A DNA stretch of 64,000 nucleotides from UBA2377 sp964525935 (lineage in GTDB: Bacteria; Verrucomicrobiota; Verrucomicrobiia; Opitutales; Opitutaceae). This document shows, piece by piece, positions 24,870 through 36,173 of the stretch; position 1 is the stretch's first letter, and the number at the start of each line of letters is the position of its first letter. The position numbers were made by a program, and so were the translations under genes. The notes under the pieces are model-generated. The model saw only the letters and a list, made by a program, of their open reading frames with translations, did not search any database and had not been told where the DNA came from. Location: positions 62,001-126,000 of the forward strand of contig CAZGJZ010000005.1 in assembly GCA_964525935.1 (NCBI GenBank), read 5' to 3'.

Positions 24870-26224
24870 TCGCCGGCCTGGTCGGCGCCCCGGATAAAAG
24901 GCGCGCGCATCTGGCGCATAAAATCAAGCGGGTAGGCCCGGTTCCTTAACCCGAGGTCGCCCACCGCACGATCCTTGGGGAGAAAATATGAACCAAACAC
25001 CACGTCCCAGATGATGAGGTTGTTGCCATAATTTTTGTTCGACTCGCGCGCCTCCCATGAATGATGCCAGCGGTGCAGTTCCGGCCCCGCAATCACGCCA
25101 TTCACCCAGCCCAGCCGCACGTCAACGTTGCAGTGCTGGAAAAAACCGTTCGCCGAATAGCAGATAAAGTAAATCGCGAGCGTCTCCGGCACCACGCCGA
25201 GCAAAATAAACGGCAGGGAATCGATCAGGAACTGCATCGCCTTCTCAATCGGGTGAAACCGCGCAACATTAACCCAGTAGAGCCGGTGCGGCGAATGGTG
25301 CACCGCATGCAACTGCCACAACGGCGGCACCCACTCGTGACTCGCCCGATGCAGCCAATAGCGGAAAAAATCGACCGCCAGAATCATGAGGACGGCCTGC
25401 ACTGGCACCGGCAGGCCGTGGGGCCACCAGCCCTTCACGACGATCCCGTTCGCCTGCAACCAACCGGCCAGTTTAATCGCGACAAAAAACGCCAGCACCT
25501 TGGGCCACAAAACCTGCACCAGGATCATAAAGGTGACGTCATTCCTCATCTCTTCGCCCGGAGGTTGCCACGCTTCGCGGTAGGGCAACCATCGTTCGCC
25601 CAGTGTAACTACTCCCGCGACCATCGCCAATGGGACATAGCTACTGAGTTGCAGGCCAAACCCCGCTTGGCGCAGGAAAAAATGCAGCCAAAGGCATGCC
25701 GCCATGGTGACCGGATACAGCAGCCAGCGCGCCGCCAGCTGGCGCGGCGAGTCGAGCGGTTTTCCGGCATCGCCCACCGCGTGCCGAAGATGCCAGCCCC
25801 CGAGCACCCATAGCCAGCCGCTCAGCCCCAGGTGGAAAAAAGCCGGCAAGGGTTGTCCCCAAAACGATCGTCCTTGTGCAAAACTCAGCGCCGCGCCAAA
25901 GCGGAAAAGCATGAAAGCAAAATAGAAGGCGCCCACCGCCAGCAGAACCTCGCCCGTCGTGCGGCTCGGGCTCAATCGCCCTCGGGCGAGGCGCCAGGCC
26001 ACCACCGCCATAACCACCACTATCGCGAGCTGGATGCTGAGCAACCCCGCGTAAGGTAGCCAGCCACTGTGCCAGGCCTCAAATCCCGGCAACCAATCGA
26101 CCGGTTGGTATTTCTGCACAAGTTGTGCCCCCACCCGGCCAACGAAAAGCAGCCATAAAATCCACAATCCCTTCGCCGCGTTCTTACTCCGCGCGGGCGA
26201 TAGATGAATAGGGGGAGACGTCAT
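24866..26224 (-). CDS. Sterol desaturase / fatty-acid hydroxylase superfamily membrane protein
   Basis: 452 residues with about eight hydrophobic segments, more N-terminal ones than usual. The di-iron histidine boxes are HRASH (~residue 291), HAVHH (~304) and HRWHH (~384), in the expected order. Family members hydroxylate or desaturate sterols, fatty acids or alkyl-glycerol lipids using O2. ATG 26224 (MTSPPIHL) is preferred over a TTG at 26260 that would overlap the HAD gene. The stop overlaps the GH3-family start, which links lipid oxidation to acyl-acid conjugation in one operon. Confidence 0.85.
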   Translation of the reverse strand: MTSPPIHLSPARSKNAAKGLWILWLLFVGRVGAQLVQKYQPVDWLPGFEAWHSGWLPYAGLLSIQLAIVVVMAVVAWRLARGRLSPSRTTGEVLLAVGAFYFAFMLFRFGAALSFAQGRSFWGQPLPAFFHLGLSGWLWVLGGWHLRHAVGDAGKPLDSPRQLAARWLLYPVTMAACLWLHFFLRQAGFGLQLSSYVPLAMVAGVVTLGERWLPYREAWQPPGEEMRNDVTFMILVQVLWPKVLAFFVAIKLAGWLQANGIVVKGWWPHGLPVPVQAVLMILAVDFFRYWLHRASHEWVPPLWQLHAVHHSPHRLYWVNVARFHPIEKAMQFLIDSLPFILLGVVPETLAIYFICYSANGFFQHCNVDVRLGWVNGVIAGPELHRWHHSWEARESNKNYGNNLIIWDVVFGSYFLPKDRAVGDLGLRNRAYPLDFMRQMRAPFIRGADQAGE

Positions 26225-26252
26225 CAGCCCTGAGTGTGTTCTTTCATCCCAA

Positions 26253-26870
26253 TCACACAAGTCCCCGTGCGCTAGCAGACACTAGGATGTCGGCTTCCCG
26301 GAAAATCTGCGGGATATCAGCGACGCCTCGGTAGTGCAGTGCGGCCCAGTCTGCGGCCCGCGCTCCATGCACATTGGCCTTGTTGTCATCCACGAGCATG
26401 AATTGCGCTGCCGGTTGTCCGGTCCGTTGTTCGATGGCGGAAAAAAAACCGGGGGAAGGTTTTGCGTGGCCAAGTTCGCAGGACGGGAAAATACCGTCGA
26501 ACTCCCCGGTCAGGCCCATCGCCTGGCGAAGATACGCAGCGCGGTATTTTTCCTGATTCGTGCCCAAGAGGCAGCAATGACCGCGCTTTCGCAGCGTGCG
26601 AACGCCCTCGAGCACCTGCGGGCAAAGGCGGTCTTCGCGCGCGAACCAAAACTGCAGGAATTCCTCCACCGAGCCGCGCCAGCCCCAGCCGGGCAAACGG
26701 GGGCCGAGTTCCGCCTTGAGATCCCTGGTCCCCACCACGCACTCCCGGAAAACGCTCCGGAAGAAAGGCTGCAGGCGCTCCGCCGGAATCCCGTGTTCCC
26801 TTTCCAGCGCCGCCGTGAATGGCCCGGCCACGCAGAGCACGCCGTCCGCATCAAAAACAAACGTCTTCAT
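26253..26870 (-). CDS. HAD-superfamily hydrolase
   Basis: 205 residues. HAD motif I is DADGVLC (D7, D9), motif II is in LLGTNQEKY, motif III the Lys of GHAKPSPGFF, and motif IV MLVDDNKANV. The cap is small and helical (residues ~15-85), as in phosphoglycolate phosphatase-like enzymes. It probably dephosphorylates a small metabolite; the substrate is not evident. ATG 26870 was chosen because motif I must lie near the N-terminus. It lies 16 bases behind the ClbS/DfsB-like gene and 28 bases before the hydroxylase, so it is part of the same operon. Confidence 0.88.
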   Translation of the reverse strand: MKTFVFDADGVLCVAGPFTAALEREHGIPAERLQPFFRSVFRECVVGTRDLKAELGPRLPGWGWRGSVEEFLQFWFAREDRLCPQVLEGVRTLRKRGHCCLLGTNQEKYRAAYLRQAMGLTGEFDGIFPSCELGHAKPSPGFFSAIEQRTGQPAAQFMLVDDNKANVHGARAADWAALHYRGVADIPQIFREADILVSASARGLV

Positions 26871-26886
26871 CCGCCGCCAACCTAGC

Positions 26887-27414
26887 TCACCCCCGCCCGG
26901 GATGCGCGAGCGCAATCCCTTTTTTCCACCTTCGAATCCGGCCCAAGGCGTTTCGGTAGGGCGCCGCGGTATTCAACTGGATCATCTTACCCATCGGATA
27001 TATTCGATACCATGCCACGCCATATAGCTGGGCGTCCGTTTTACTCTCCACCAACTGCACGATCCGGCCTTTCGTCTGATCGAGCCGCTTCAGCAGCGCG
27101 CCGAATTCCTCTCCTTTGTGGTCGTCGTAAAATTTTTGCGCGAGCTGGCCCAGTTCCGTCCACTTGAAACCGGTTTCAGGAAAATCCGGCTCCTGTCCTT
27201 GGTCGCGTAGCCGGTGCCATTTCAGCACCAGTTCGCCCCAGCCGATGAGGTATGCGACGAGATTGCCCACGCTCATCGTCGTGTCTTTGCGATGCCCCGG
27301 CAGGCTCTTCGCTCGTGTCAGCGCGACTGGAATGCTTCTCAACTCCCGCCGGAGTTTTTCGTAGTTTCCCTCCATCGCCTGCAACAGTTCCTCTTTACTC
27401 TTGGGGACTGGCAT
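26887..27414 (-). CDS. ClbS/DfsB-like four-helix protein (DUF1706)
   Basis: 175 residues. The N-terminus VPKSKEELLQAMEGNYEKLRRELRSIP and the block DTTMSVGNLVAYLIGWGELVLKWH match the ClbS/DfsB family. ClbS is a self-resistance hydrolase that opens the cyclopropane of colibactin; most relatives have no known substrate and share a DinB-like helical bundle. It is the first gene of the minus-strand operon that continues into HAD, hydroxylase, GH3 and epimerase genes. That position might hint at protection against a reactive product, but this is speculative. Confidence 0.8.
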   Translation of the reverse strand: MPVPKSKEELLQAMEGNYEKLRRELRSIPVALTRAKSLPGHRKDTTMSVGNLVAYLIGWGELVLKWHRLRDQGQEPDFPETGFKWTELGQLAQKFYDDHKGEEFGALLKRLDQTKGRIVQLVESKTDAQLYGVAWYRIYPMGKMIQLNTAAPYRNALGRIRRWKKGIALAHPGRG

Positions 27415-27668
27415 AATCGCAGCCTGTTACCGCAAACCCACCGGTTCAATTCTGAATCGGGCCCACCCGCACCCCCGCCCTGCGATCAACCAGAGCACGC
27501 TTCAATAAATACTGCAGCCGAATCGTGGCATGGGCGAAACGCATGAGCCGCTCCCGTCGGACCAAGTTAGGGCCAAATCCTTCGCGCTCTCTCCTACTAC
27601 GGTCGGCGGGTAATCCGGCGCTCACCCTCGCCATTTTTTAGCTTACTCTGTCAGGCCAGGACCCGGGT
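27415..27668. other. Intergenic region, no convincing gene
   Basis: Between the ClbS-like gene start and the end of the PEP-CTERM gene. A 62-codon minus-strand frame (27446-27634) is present, but it has no recognisable features and very Arg-rich composition. The promoter of the ClbS-led operon should lie at its left edge; none could be picked with confidence. Confidence 0.4.
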
Positions 27669-28316
27669 TCAGCGCGTTGCCATTTTCCGGCGGCGGCGGA
27701 CGTAGCCTGCAGCCAACAGCGCGATCCCGCCGCAAAGCATCGCCGTGGTAGCCGGTTCCGGCACGGCCGAGCCAAGGGCGCCCGGCTGGATGGCGGAAAT
27801 CCGGCCGCCAAAGCTGTTGTTCAGGTAAATATCGAAGGTCGGGTTATAGTCCGCCGGATTCGAGGTCCAGTTGGACGCGCCCGTCGTAAACGAAAAACCT
27901 GCGGGAAAATAATAGGTCGAACCCAACGCGATGGCATTGGTGTTGGACGTGTCCACGCTGATTTTGATCAGAAAGTCCGAGGCCGAAAGACTGCCAGCCG
28001 CGAAATTCCAGTCGTATAAGGGATGAAAGCCCAAATCCTCATAGGCGTCGGTTGCTCCGTTTACGGTGTAGGGCCAGTTCAGCGGATTCGTGGGGGATAT
28101 ATCACTATCGCCTACTGACCCTCCATAAATGTTATGCAACACCAGCATGACGCCCGACGTCGCCTGTGTCGTTGTGAGTTCAAGCGGGTTGATGAATTGA
28201 ACGGTGAGCGGCGTCCCATTTGCGCCGGAAAAAGCGAGCTGCACGGCTTGCGCCCGGCCAACCCATGCCGCGCAACAACTTAACAACATCAGAACCCCCG
28301 CTTTTTTGAAGATCAT
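27669..28316 (-). CDS. PEP-CTERM sorting-domain protein
   Basis: 215 residues. The signal peptide is visible (MIFKKAGVLMLLSCCAAWVGRAQA, residues 1-24). The middle is a low-complexity beta-rich region with no family I recognise. The C-terminus has VPEPATTAM, a hydrophobic stretch and the tail RRRRKMATR. It is an exported protein processed by an exosortase located elsewhere. A short palindrome lies 8 bases upstream of the ATG. Confidence 0.85.
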   Translation of the reverse strand: MIFKKAGVLMLLSCCAAWVGRAQAVQLAFSGANGTPLTVQFINPLELTTTQATSGVMLVLHNIYGGSVGDSDISPTNPLNWPYTVNGATDAYEDLGFHPLYDWNFAAGSLSASDFLIKISVDTSNTNAIALGSTYYFPAGFSFTTGASNWTSNPADYNPTFDIYLNNSFGGRISAIQPGALGSAVPEPATTAMLCGGIALLAAGYVRRRRKMATR

Positions 28317-28324
28317 ACCGCTAC

Positions 28325-28344
28325 GATAGGGATTTCACCCTATC
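28325..28344 (-). promoter_or_regulatory. Palindrome just upstream of the PEP-CTERM gene start
   Basis: GATAGGG (28325-28331) pairs with CCCTATC (28338-28344) across 6 bases. It sits 8 bases upstream of the minus-strand ATG at 28316. It could be an operator or an mRNA hairpin covering the ribosome site. A second short palindrome CTACG...CGTAG lies at 28368-28385. Confidence 0.4.
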
Positions 28345-28495
28345 ATGGTCAACCCCCGGCCTGCTATCTACGCATGGATACGTAGGTGCGACGGCGCGGA
28401 CCTCTCATTCAAATCGGACGGATGCAGTGCAGGGAAATCACCACCATCAGAATCGCCGCGCCGCTCCCGGGCTTTTCGTTGGGTATGACGCCGCG

Positions 28496-29164
28496 TTAGC
28501 TTTCTACCCTCAGCAAGGCAAAGCCGTCATATCCCTTGCTGCCGACCGTCTGCAACGCCATGGCGCTAACGCGCGGTTCTCCTGCAATGAGCCGAAGAAA
28601 ACGCCGCACGCCCTGCACATTGGGATCGGTGCTGTTTGCATCGGTGACGGCACCGTTGTGCACGACATTGTCCACAATGATGATCGAGCCCGGGCGGGCT
28701 AGCTTGAGCGCCCAGATAAAGTAGTCTGCCGTGCTTACCTTGTCCGCATCGATGAAGATCAAGTCAAACGGACCGGCATTTTCGGCAGCGAGCCGAGGGA
28801 GGGTGTCGATGGCCGCACCCAACCGAAGCTCGATTACTTCCGCCAGTCCCGCCTGCGCGAAGTTAGCGCACGCCACTCGGGCGTAATCGGGGTTTTTCTC
28901 CAAGGTAATAAGCTTCCCACCATCCGGCAGCGCGCGGGCCAGCCAGATCGTGCTGTAACCGCCGAGTGTGCCGACCTCGAGGATGCGCTTCGCGCCGTGC
29001 AAACGCGCAATCAGCTGCAACAGCTTGCCTTGATTGGGCGCCACATTGAAGGCCGGCAAGCCCGCCGCCTGGCTGGCGGTCAGCGTCGACTCCAGCACCG
29101 GATCAAGCGGGAGCAGCAGGTTGTTGAAGTAATTATCAACCGCCGTCCATTGATCCGGATTCAT
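28496..29164 (-). CDS. SAM-dependent O-methyltransferase (CCoAOMT-like)
   Basis: 222 residues, the normal size. The SAM-binding motif is EVGTLGGYSTIWLA (residues ~62-75), followed by LEKNPDYA, FDLIFIDADK (metal/substrate Asp) and IIVDNVVHNG, the order seen in caffeoyl-CoA-type and bacterial catechol-type methyltransferases that need a divalent metal. The substrate is unknown. It follows pyc with a 3-base gap and is almost certainly cotranscribed with it. Confidence 0.9.
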   Translation of the reverse strand: MNPDQWTAVDNYFNNLLLPLDPVLESTLTASQAAGLPAFNVAPNQGKLLQLIARLHGAKRILEVGTLGGYSTIWLARALPDGGKLITLEKNPDYARVACANFAQAGLAEVIELRLGAAIDTLPRLAAENAGPFDLIFIDADKVSTADYFIWALKLARPGSIIIVDNVVHNGAVTDANSTDPNVQGVRRFLRLIAGEPRVSAMALQTVGSKGYDGFALLRVES

Positions 29165-29167
29165 GGG

Positions 29168-32725
<3,558 letters not shown>

Positions 32726-32789
32726 GGGGAGGAAAATTCAATGTCACAAGTAGGGACGCCGGGCGCCTCCGCCAAGGACAACCTTGGAT

Positions 32790-33137
32790 TTATGTCATCA
32801 ATCTGCCGGGCGCCGCGGTGCGCTCGCGCTTGGCCGTCAGTTCACCCAGGCACTCCGACGAACCGCGCGCGAGATCGCGGCAAACCTGCGGCCGCCGTTC
32901 GTAAACCGTGCAAAAATGCTCGCGCGTCCCGTCCGCCCGCGCCCGCACTTCCAGCGCGGCGCAGTGGCCCTCACTCATTTTCATGTAGGCACGGTGGCCG
33001 ATGAACTGCGCCACCCGCTCCGCCGTTTCGCCGAGCCGCGCCCAATCGTCGCCCGACACCCGCACATAGGTCGGCAGCGTGGAAAAACAGCACACCCCAC
33101 AGGCAAGACAACCGGCCGGGGGCGGGGCGGAGTTCAT
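32790..33137 (-). CDS. YkgJ-family cysteine-cluster protein
   Basis: 115 residues. An N-terminal C-x2-C-x2-CC cluster (GCLACGVCCFSTLPTYV, residues ~10-17) is followed by conserved downstream Cys residues in FCTVYERRPQVCRDL and SSECLGEL. That is the pattern of YkgJ/UPF0153 proteins, thought to bind zinc or an Fe-S cluster; their function is unknown. ATG 33137 was chosen because the longer frame runs through a palindromic repeat. It is divergent from the haem-binding-domain gene. Confidence 0.85.
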   Translation of the reverse strand: MNSAPPPAGCLACGVCCFSTLPTYVRVSGDDWARLGETAERVAQFIGHRAYMKMSEGHCAALEVRARADGTREHFCTVYERRPQVCRDLARGSSECLGELTAKRERTAAPGRLMT

Positions 33138-33171
33138 ACGCGAAAGCCTGCCTGTCCGGTGCTGCGACGGC

Positions 33172-33243
33172 AAGTAGCTACGAGCGTGGGCGAGTGGCCG
33201 GGATCGAACGCGCTTCTCCACTCGCTCACGCTCGCGGCTACTT
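33172..33243. repeat. Palindromic intergenic repeat, family B
   Basis: The left arm 33172-33197 (AAGTAGCTACGAGCGTGGGC...) pairs with the right arm 33218-33243 with only three mismatches over 26 bases. The loop is 20 bases. It lies between the divergent YkgJ-like and haem-binding-domain genes. Confidence 0.8.
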
Positions 33244-33307
33244 TGCTTCCCCAGCCCTCGCGGCTTGCCTCGTCAGCGCGGTTGGGAAAGCCTCGATACC
33301 CACCCTC

Positions 33308-33763
33308 ATGAAAGTCGCGTTGCTCGTCGTCGTGGTTGTCCTCGCCGGCCTCCAGTTCTTCCGACCGGAGAAAAATTTTGCGCCCCACGGCCCGGGTCCA
33401 GACGATATCATCGCGGCCTACGCCCCGCCGCCCGAGGTGCAAAAAATCCTCCAGCGTGCCTGCTACGACTGTCACTCCAACACCACCCGCTACCCGTGGT
33501 ATGCCGGGATCCAGCCCGTCGGTTGGTGGCTCGCCGACCACATCAAGGAGGGCAAGGCGCACCTCAATCTCTCGACTTTCGCCACCTACAAACCACGCCG
33601 CCAGGCCGTGAAGCTCGGCGAACTCATCGATGAGGTCGAAGCCGGCCGCATGCCGCTGGCGTCCTACAAACTCCTCCATCCCGAAGCCCGCCTCACGCCC
33701 GCGGAAGTGAAAGCGCTGATTGACTGGGCCGAGGCCGCCCGCGACGAATTGCCCGAGCACTGA
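33308..33763 (+). CDS. Haem-binding-domain (CxxCH) membrane-anchored protein
   Basis: 151 residues. An N-terminal hydrophobic signal/anchor (LLVVVVVLAGLQFF) is followed by a single c-type haem motif CYDCHSN and the family blocks RYPWYAGIQPVGWWLADHI and ARLTPAEVKALIDWA. This matches the Haem_bd domain found in Bacteroidota and Verrucomicrobiota. It is a periplasmic electron-transfer or sensing protein of undefined partner. ATG 33308 was chosen because the longer frame enters the family B repeat. Confidence 0.87.
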   Translation: MKVALLVVVVVLAGLQFFRPEKNFAPHGPGPDDIIAAYAPPPEVQKILQRACYDCHSNTTRYPWYAGIQPVGWWLADHIKEGKAHLNLSTFATYKPRRQAVKLGELIDEVEAGRMPLASYKLLHPEARLTPAEVKALIDWAEAARDELPEH

Positions 33764-33810
33764 AATTGTCCCGTCCTTTCCCGCCCTTACTCCCCCCTTA
33801 TCGCTCTTTC

Positions 33811-34884
33811 ATGGAAACCAAACCTCTCCGCTACGCCGTCATCGGCGCCGGCGGCATCGCCCAAGTTCACCTCAAGGATATCGGCAGCAAAGCCGGCGTC
33901 ACCGTCGTCGGCCTCGCCGACACCGCCGACCCCAAGACGTGGCGCGTGCCCGCCGAGCACGCCACCGTGCCGCGCTTCCAGGATGCGGAAAAAATGCTGC
34001 GCGAGACCAAGCCCGACCTCGTTTCGATCTGCACGCCCAACAAATTTCACCACGGCATGACGTTGCTCGCGCTCAAACACGGCGCGCACGTCGCCTGCGA
34101 GAAGCCGCTCGCCATGAACGTCGCCGAGGCCGCCGAGATGGAGTCCGCCCGCGCCACCGCCGGCAAACTCGGCGGGATCAACTTTTCCTACCGCAACGTC
34201 GCCTCGTTCCGCTTCGCCCGCGAACTGATCGCCAACGGCGAACTCGGCCGCCTGCTGCGCGTGAACACGGTTTATCTGCAAAGTTTCCTCGGTGCCCCCG
34301 CCACGCCGCACTCGTGGCGCAACGATGTCACCCTCGCCGGCTTCGGCGCGCTTGGTGACCTCGGCGTGCACATGATCGACGGCGTGCGCTTCGTCACCGG
34401 CCTCGGCTACCGCCGCGCCGTCGGCCACGCCCAGATTCTCCTGCCCGAAAAGCCCGACACCGCCGGCGTCTCGCGACCGGTAACGACCGACACCAACGCC
34501 GCATGGCTCGCCGAACTCGACCAAAACGTGATCGCGACTTTCGAGACCACCCAGGTGGCGCCCGGCTACGGCAATTTCTTCCGCATCGAGATCTCGGGCG
34601 AACGCGGCACGCTCGCCATCCACTCCGATTTTGCGGAGGACATCTGGCTTCGCGCCGGCACGACGCTCACGCGCTATGCGACGTGGCGCAGCGACCTCCC
34701 GCAGCAAAAGTTGCCGACGGATTTTCTCTCCCGCGGCGCCCCAACCACGCCCGGCGCAATCGTGCATGCGATTCGCGGCGAGCAGGTGGATTTTCCCCAG
34801 TTCGCCGACGGCTTGCTCGCCCAGCGCGTGCTCGGCGCCATCACCGACTCCATGCGCTCGAGCGCCTGGGAAAAGATCGGGTGA
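33811..34884 (+). CDS. Gfo/Idh/MocA family NAD(P)-dependent oxidoreductase
   Basis: 357 residues. The Rossmann motif is GAGGIAQVHL near the N-terminus. It is followed by SICTPNKFHHGMTLLAL, the family lysine in CEKPLAMN, and DLGVHMIDGVRFVTG, where Asp/His are typical catalytic residues. Such enzymes oxidise or epimerise sugars, inositols or glycosides. ATG 33811 (METKPLRYAVIG) is preferred to a TTG at 33766. The substrate cannot be read from sequence. It lies 47 bases after the haem-binding gene on the same strand. Confidence 0.9.
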   Translation: METKPLRYAVIGAGGIAQVHLKDIGSKAGVTVVGLADTADPKTWRVPAEHATVPRFQDAEKMLRETKPDLVSICTPNKFHHGMTLLALKHGAHVACEKPLAMNVAEAAEMESARATAGKLGGINFSYRNVASFRFARELIANGELGRLLRVNTVYLQSFLGAPATPHSWRNDVTLAGFGALGDLGVHMIDGVRFVTGLGYRRAVGHAQILLPEKPDTAGVSRPVTTDTNAAWLAELDQNVIATFETTQVAPGYGNFFRIEISGERGTLAIHSDFAEDIWLRAGTTLTRYATWRSDLPQQKLPTDFLSRGAPTTPGAIVHAIRGEQVDFPQFADGLLAQRVLGAITDSMRSSAWEKIG

Positions 34885-34890
34885 ATTTTT

Positions 34891-35049
34891 AACCACGAAT
34901 GGACACGAATTCACACGAATAGCCGGCGGGTTTTGGGCCAGCGATAAGCACGGCTTGCACCCGATTGAATCCCGGATTTTGTCCATCCGCATTCACGGGT
35001 AGTTACAAGGGATCGATTCATTCGTGTGAATTCGTGTCCATTCGTGGTT
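34891..35049. repeat. MITE-like element: perfect 30-bp inverted repeats around a 99-bp core
   Basis: Bases 34891-34920 (start AACCACGAATGGACACGAAT) are the exact reverse complement of 35020-35049. The 99-base core holds no gene. The ends share the AACCAC...ACAC pattern of the family A palindromes at 1480, 2792 and 3374. It lies between the convergent ends of the Gfo/Idh/MocA gene and a short minus-strand frame. Confidence 0.85.
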
Positions 35050-35062
35050 CCTCATTCCTAGG

Positions 35063-35266
35063 TTAGGGATCGTCGTAAAAATCCGCCGAGGGCTTGGCGC
35101 GACTCTTCATCACGACGGGAAACGGCATGAGCTGTGAGCCGATCCACGCCGGGACGTAGCGGACTTCGCCCCCGCTAGGCTTGGGCTTTGTCGCGCGGGC
35201 CGGCCGTTCGCAACGGATGAGACGGAGCGGCTTGGGCACGAAACGAAAGATGAGTGGTGTTTTCAT
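35063..35266 (-). CDS. Small hypothetical protein downstream of the sigma-factor gene
   Basis: 67 residues, starting MKTPLIFRFVPKPLRLIRC and ending SADFYDDP. It is basic, with no membrane helix or recognised domain. It lies 90 bases behind the sigma-factor stop with a very stable hairpin between, so if real it may be expressed separately. No clear ribosome-binding site. It could equally be a non-coding frame. Confidence 0.4.
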   Translation of the reverse strand: MKTPLIFRFVPKPLRLIRCERPARATKPKPSGGEVRYVPAWIGSQLMPFPVVMKSRAKPSADFYDDP

Positions 35267-35299
35267 GGGGGTTGGCGGTTTGGTTTTTTTGGAAATTTT

Positions 35300-35342
35300 C
35301 CGGCCGGCCCGCCGCCGTATGGCGCAGCGGCGGGCCGGCCGG
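35300..35342. terminator. Very stable GC hairpin behind the sigma-factor gene
   Basis: A perfect 16-bp inverted repeat: 35300-35315 pairs with 35327-35342, all G/C, with an 11-base loop. It begins 14 bases after the sigma-factor stop codon. On the minus strand no clean T-run follows, while the plus-strand side has TTTTT shortly after. It may stop transcription or stabilise the 3' end of the mRNA. Confidence 0.6.
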
Positions 35343-35356
35343 GTTGGTTTTTGTGA

Positions 35357-36067
35357 TCAGCGCTGGGCCAGCAGGGACTGCCACAGGGCAAGGACGATGA
35401 AGTCGGCGCGGAGGATTTTTTCGCCCGCCTCGCGGACCTGCCGCGCGCGTTCGCGCGACACGCCCAGTTCGCCGGCGATGTCGTCGAGCGTGGCGTCCTC
35501 GAGGTAGTAGCGCCGGAGCGTGAGCGCCTGGTTCGGTTGCAACCGGGCCAGCGCCGCGCGCACGGAGCAGGCGGTGTCGTCCTTCGCCGCCGCCTCCGCC
35601 GGACAAGGCGCGGCGTGGTCGTGCAGTTCGAAGACAAAACCGTCCGCCGTCCCGTCGAGCGGGCAGGTGTCGGTGATGGCGACGCGGTTGGCTTCGCGGA
35701 CGTCGCCGATCGACAGGCCGGTGGCGGCCGCGACCTCGAAGTCCGCGGGCTCGCGCCCGAGTTTGCCGCTGAGCGCGTCGGTGGCGCGGGTCACGGTTTT
35801 GACGCGGGTGCGGGTGCGCCGCGACAGCGGGTCGAGCCGGCGGAGTTCGTCGAGGATGGCGCCGCGCACGCGCGCATAGCAAAACGCGCGCGCTTCGTCG
35901 TCCGGGCCGTCGAAGCGCAGCAGCGCCTCGATGAGCGCGACCTTGCCGGCGCTCGCGAGATCTTCGCGCGAGACGTGAGCCGGCAGGCGGCGGCCGATCT
36001 GGCGGAGCACGGCCTCCACGACGGAAAGCGTGTCAATCAGACGGGTGATGGGAGGTGTTGAGGTCAT
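35357..36067 (-). CDS. RNA polymerase sigma factor, sigma-70 family (FliA/WhiG-like)
   Basis: 236 residues. Region 2 is recognisable (EDLASAGKVALIEALLRFD, FCYARVRGAILDELRRLD), region 3 lies around residues 95-130, and region 4 carries the helix-turn-helix TLDDIAGELGVSRERARQV. The arrangement resembles FliA/WhiG-type alternative sigma factors, with an acidic insert between regions 3 and 4. No flagellar gene is near, so the regulon is unknown. ATG 36067 was chosen; the open frame extends upstream to 36127 without sigma-like sequence. Confidence 0.85.
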   Translation of the reverse strand: MTSTPPITRLIDTLSVVEAVLRQIGRRLPAHVSREDLASAGKVALIEALLRFDGPDDEARAFCYARVRGAILDELRRLDPLSRRTRTRVKTVTRATDALSGKLGREPADFEVAAATGLSIGDVREANRVAITDTCPLDGTADGFVFELHDHAAPCPAEAAAKDDTACSVRAALARLQPNQALTLRRYYLEDATLDDIAGELGVSRERARQVREAGEKILRADFIVLALWQSLLAQR

Positions 36068-36121
36068 GGGGAGCACAAACGTGGGGTGGCTCCCGGAAGC
36101 GGCCTCTGCTGGTAACAAAAA

Positions 36122-36145
36122 ACCCACTTCCGGGCGGAAGTGGGT
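36122..36145 (-). terminator. Intrinsic terminator on the minus strand
   Basis: ACCCACTTCC (36122-36131) pairs perfectly with GGAAGTGGGT (36136-36145) across a 4-base loop. On the minus strand the stem is followed directly by a run of T (plus-strand A run at 36116-36121). It points away from the sigma factor's upstream side and would end a transcript coming from the right. Confidence 0.8.
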
Positions 36146-36173
36146 CGATGATTTTAATGCGAATTATCGCGGA

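Noticed and set aside
26225..26260. TTG start for the sterol-desaturase-like gene
   Set aside because: It would overlap the HAD gene and add 12 residues with no membrane character; the ATG at 26224 is simpler.
27446..27634. A 62-codon minus-strand frame as a gene
   Set aside because: Arg-rich composition, no domain, no promoter or ribosome site. It could be a degraded remnant but nothing supports that.
33172..33243. A tRNA-like structure
   Set aside because: The strong palindrome has one long stem only; no cloverleaf, anticodon arm or T-loop could be drawn.
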